A DNA stretch of 6,841 bases, taken from Oscillospiraceae bacterium (GTDB taxonomy: Bacteria > Bacillota > Clostridia > Oscillospirales > Butyricicoccaceae). Below are positions 5,237 through 6,841 of this stretch, piece by piece (position 1 is the stretch's first letter; the number at the start of each line of letters is the position of its first letter). A model generated the notes under the pieces. The model saw nothing but the letters and a program-made list of their open reading frames with translations. It searched no databases and was not told where the DNA came from. Location: the NCBI GenBank assembly GCA_902797555.1, contig CADBTM010000116.1, forward strand, positions 1 to 6,841, read 5' to 3'. The position numbers and the translations under genes were made by a program.

Positions 5237-6841
5237 ATGGAGTACAAGTCCGATATTGAAATCGCCCAGAGCTGTCCCATGAAGCCCATTCAGGAGATCG
5301 CCGCCACCGCCCATGTGGAGGAGAAATATCTGGAGCAGTACGGCCGCTACAAGGCAAAGGTCGATCTTTCCCTCCTCAAGGAGAGCACCCGTCCCGACGG
5401 CAAGCTGATCCTTGTCACCGCCATCACCCCCACCCCCGCCGGCGAGGGCAAGACCACCACCACCATCGGTCTGGCCGACGGTCTGCGCCGCATCGGCAAG
5501 GACGTGACGGTGGCGCTGCGCGAGCCCTCCCTCGGCCCTGTGTTCGGCGTCAAGGGCGGCGCCGCAGGCGGCGGCTATGCACAGGTGGTGCCTATGGAGG
5601 ATATCAACCTACACTTCACCGGAGACTTTCACGCCATCGGCGCGGCCAACAACCTGCTGGCCGCCATGCTGGACAACCACATCCAGCAGGGCAACGCTCT
5701 GGGCATCGACGTGCGCCGCATCACATGGAAGCGCTGCGTGGACATGAACGACCGCCAGCTGCGCTTTATCGTGGACGGTCTGGGCGGCAAGGCCAACGGC
5801 ACTCCGCGGGAGGACGGCTTTGACATCACCGTCGCTTCCGAAATCATGGCAGTTCTCTGCCTGTCCAGCTCGATCACTGACCTGAAGGAGCGCCTCGCCC
5901 GCATCATCGTGGGCTATGACTATCACGATCAGCCCGTGACCTGCGGTCAGCTCAAGGCGCAGGGCGCCATGGCCGCTCTGCTCAAGGATGCTCTCAAGCC
6001 CAATCTGGTGCAGACGCTGGAGGGCACCCCTGCCTTTGTCCACGGCGGCCCCTTTGCCAATATCGCCCACGGCTGCAACAGCGTGATGGCCACCCGGATG
6101 GCCCTCAAGATGGGCGATTACACCGTGACCGAAGCCGGCTTCGGTGCCGATCTGGGCGCGGAAAAGTTCCTCGACATCAAATGCCGCATGGCCGGCCTCA
6201 CCCCCTCCGCCGTGGTGGTGGTCGCCACCGTCCGCGCCCTCAAGATGCACGGCGGTCTGGCCAAGACCGAGCTGGCGAACGAAGACTTGACCGCGCTGGA
6301 AAAGGGCATCCCCAACCTGCTGCGCCATGTGTCCAACATCAAGAACGTCTACCGTCTGCCCTGCGTGGTGGCGGTCAACCGCTTCCCCACCGACACCGAT
6401 GCCGAGATCGACTTTATCATCCGCAAGTGCCGGGAGCTGGGCGTCAACACCGTTCTGTCCACCGTGTGGGCGGAAGGCGGCAAGGGCGGCGAAGCGCTGG
6501 CCCGCGAGGTGGTGCGTCTGTGCGAGGAAGAAAAGGGCGACTTTACCTTCTCCTACGAGCTGGATGCCTCCATCGAGGACAAGCTGCGCGCCATCGTCCA
6601 AAAGATCTATGGCGGCGACGACGTGGTATTTGCCGCCGGCGTGAAAAAGCAGATCAAAAAGCTCACCGAGCTGGGCTTTGACAAGCTGCCGGTCTGTGTG
6701 GCAAAAACCCAGTACAGCTTTTCCGACGATCCCGCAAAGCTGGGCGCTCCCGAGGGCTTCCAGGTGACGGTGCGCAACATCAAGGTCTCTGCCGGCGCAG
6801 GATTTTTGGTGGCGCTCACCGGCGATATCATGACCATGCCC
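5237..6841 (+). CDS. fhs: Formate-tetrahydrofolate ligase (3' partial, 535 residues)
   Basis: This ATP-dependent cytoplasmic ligase makes 10-formyl-THF from formate and THF, feeding purine synthesis and formyl-Met-tRNA and, in acetogens, the methyl branch of the Wood-Ljungdahl pathway. The P-loop TPTPAGEGKTT is at residues 64-74. The two family signatures are GVKGGAAGGGY at 104-114 and VATVRALKMHGG at 329-340, with REPSLGP at 95-101 near the nucleotide phosphates. The frame is open to the last base, ending in GDIMTMP, a point about 20 residues from the usual C-terminus (family near 556), so the gene is simply cut by the window. The ATG at 5237 begins MEYKSDIEIAQ, as expected for the family. 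It has its own promoter and ZTP riboswitch, so it is probably induced when 10-formyl-THF runs low. Nothing in the window shows whether a full acetogenic pathway is present. Confidence 0.97.
   Translation, partial: MEYKSDIEIAQSCPMKPIQEIAATAHVEEKYLEQYGRYKAKVDLSLLKESTRPDGKLILVTAITPTPAGEGKTTTTIGLADGLRRIGKDVTVALREPSLGPVFGVKGGAAGGGYAQVVPMEDINLHFTGDFHAIGAANNLLAAMLDNHIQQGNALGIDVRRITWKRCVDMNDRQLRFIVDGLGGKANGTPREDGFDITVASEIMAVLCLSSSITDLKERLARIIVGYDYHDQPVTCGQLKAQGAMAALLKDALKPNLVQTLEGTPAFVHGGPFANIAHGCNSVMATRMALKMGDYTVTEAGFGADLGAEKFLDIKCRMAGLTPSAVVVVATVRALKMHGGLAKTELANEDLTALEKGIPNLLRHVSNIKNVYRLPCVVAVNRFPTDTDAEIDFIIRKCRELGVNTVLSTVWAEGGKGGEALAREVVRLCEEEKGDFTFSYELDASIEDKLRAIVQKIYGGDDVVFAAGVKKQIKKLTELGFDKLPVCVAKTQYSFSDDPAKLGAPEGFQVTVRNIKVSAGAGFLVALTGDIMTMP

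Noticed and set aside
5609..6601. 330-codon open frame on the minus strand opposite fhs.
   Set aside because: It is opposite a clearly coding, conserved fhs frame, and its His/Gly/Ala/Val-rich product shows no recognisable motif.

Overview
The window comes from a GC-rich bacterial chromosome, most likely a Firmicute of class Clostridia (Oscillospiraceae/Ruminococcaceae-like gut anaerobe). The reasons are strong AAGGAGG-type ribosome binding sites before nearly every gene, an NAD-linked class 1B dihydroorotate dehydrogenase (PyrD plus its PyrK electron-transfer partner), a ZTP riboswitch in front of formate-tetrahydrofolate ligase, and a strong preference for G or C at third codon positions. 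The taxonomic placement is inference; no marker gene is present.

Positions 1-5031 hold the downstream part of a de novo pyrimidine (UMP) operon, all on the plus strand and tightly packed: carB (3' end only), pyrK, pyrD, pyrF, pyrE and pyrB. Genes are separated by 1-10 nt or overlap by 7-16 nt, so this is one transcription unit with probable translational coupling. Together the products make carbamoyl phosphate (CarB), condense it with aspartate (PyrB), oxidise dihydroorotate with NAD+ (PyrD/PyrK), add ribose phosphate (PyrE) and decarboxylate OMP to UMP (PyrF). Dihydroorotase (pyrC), carA and a stand-alone pyrI are not in the window; carA presumably lies upstream.

The most unusual protein is PyrB. 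A complete ATCase catalytic chain is followed in frame by about 50 residues that look like the zinc-binding C-terminal domain of the ATCase regulatory chain PyrI (Cys-x4-Cys-x20-Cys-x2-Cys). The nucleotide-binding allosteric domain of PyrI is absent.

Positions 5032-5236 are a short regulatory region. A sigma-A-type promoter begins 6 nt after the pyrB stop. It is followed by a ZTP (pfl) riboswitch aptamer with a compensatory base change in its pseudoknot, an intrinsic terminator whose 5' arm shares bases with aptamer helix P3, and a ribosome binding site. This controls fhs (5237 to the window end, about 20 residues missing), which makes 10-formyl-tetrahydrofolate from formate. ZTP accumulates when 10-formyl-THF is short, so the circuit makes sense. 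No other terminator separates pyrB from fhs, so the riboswitch terminator is probably also the 3' end of the pyr operon.
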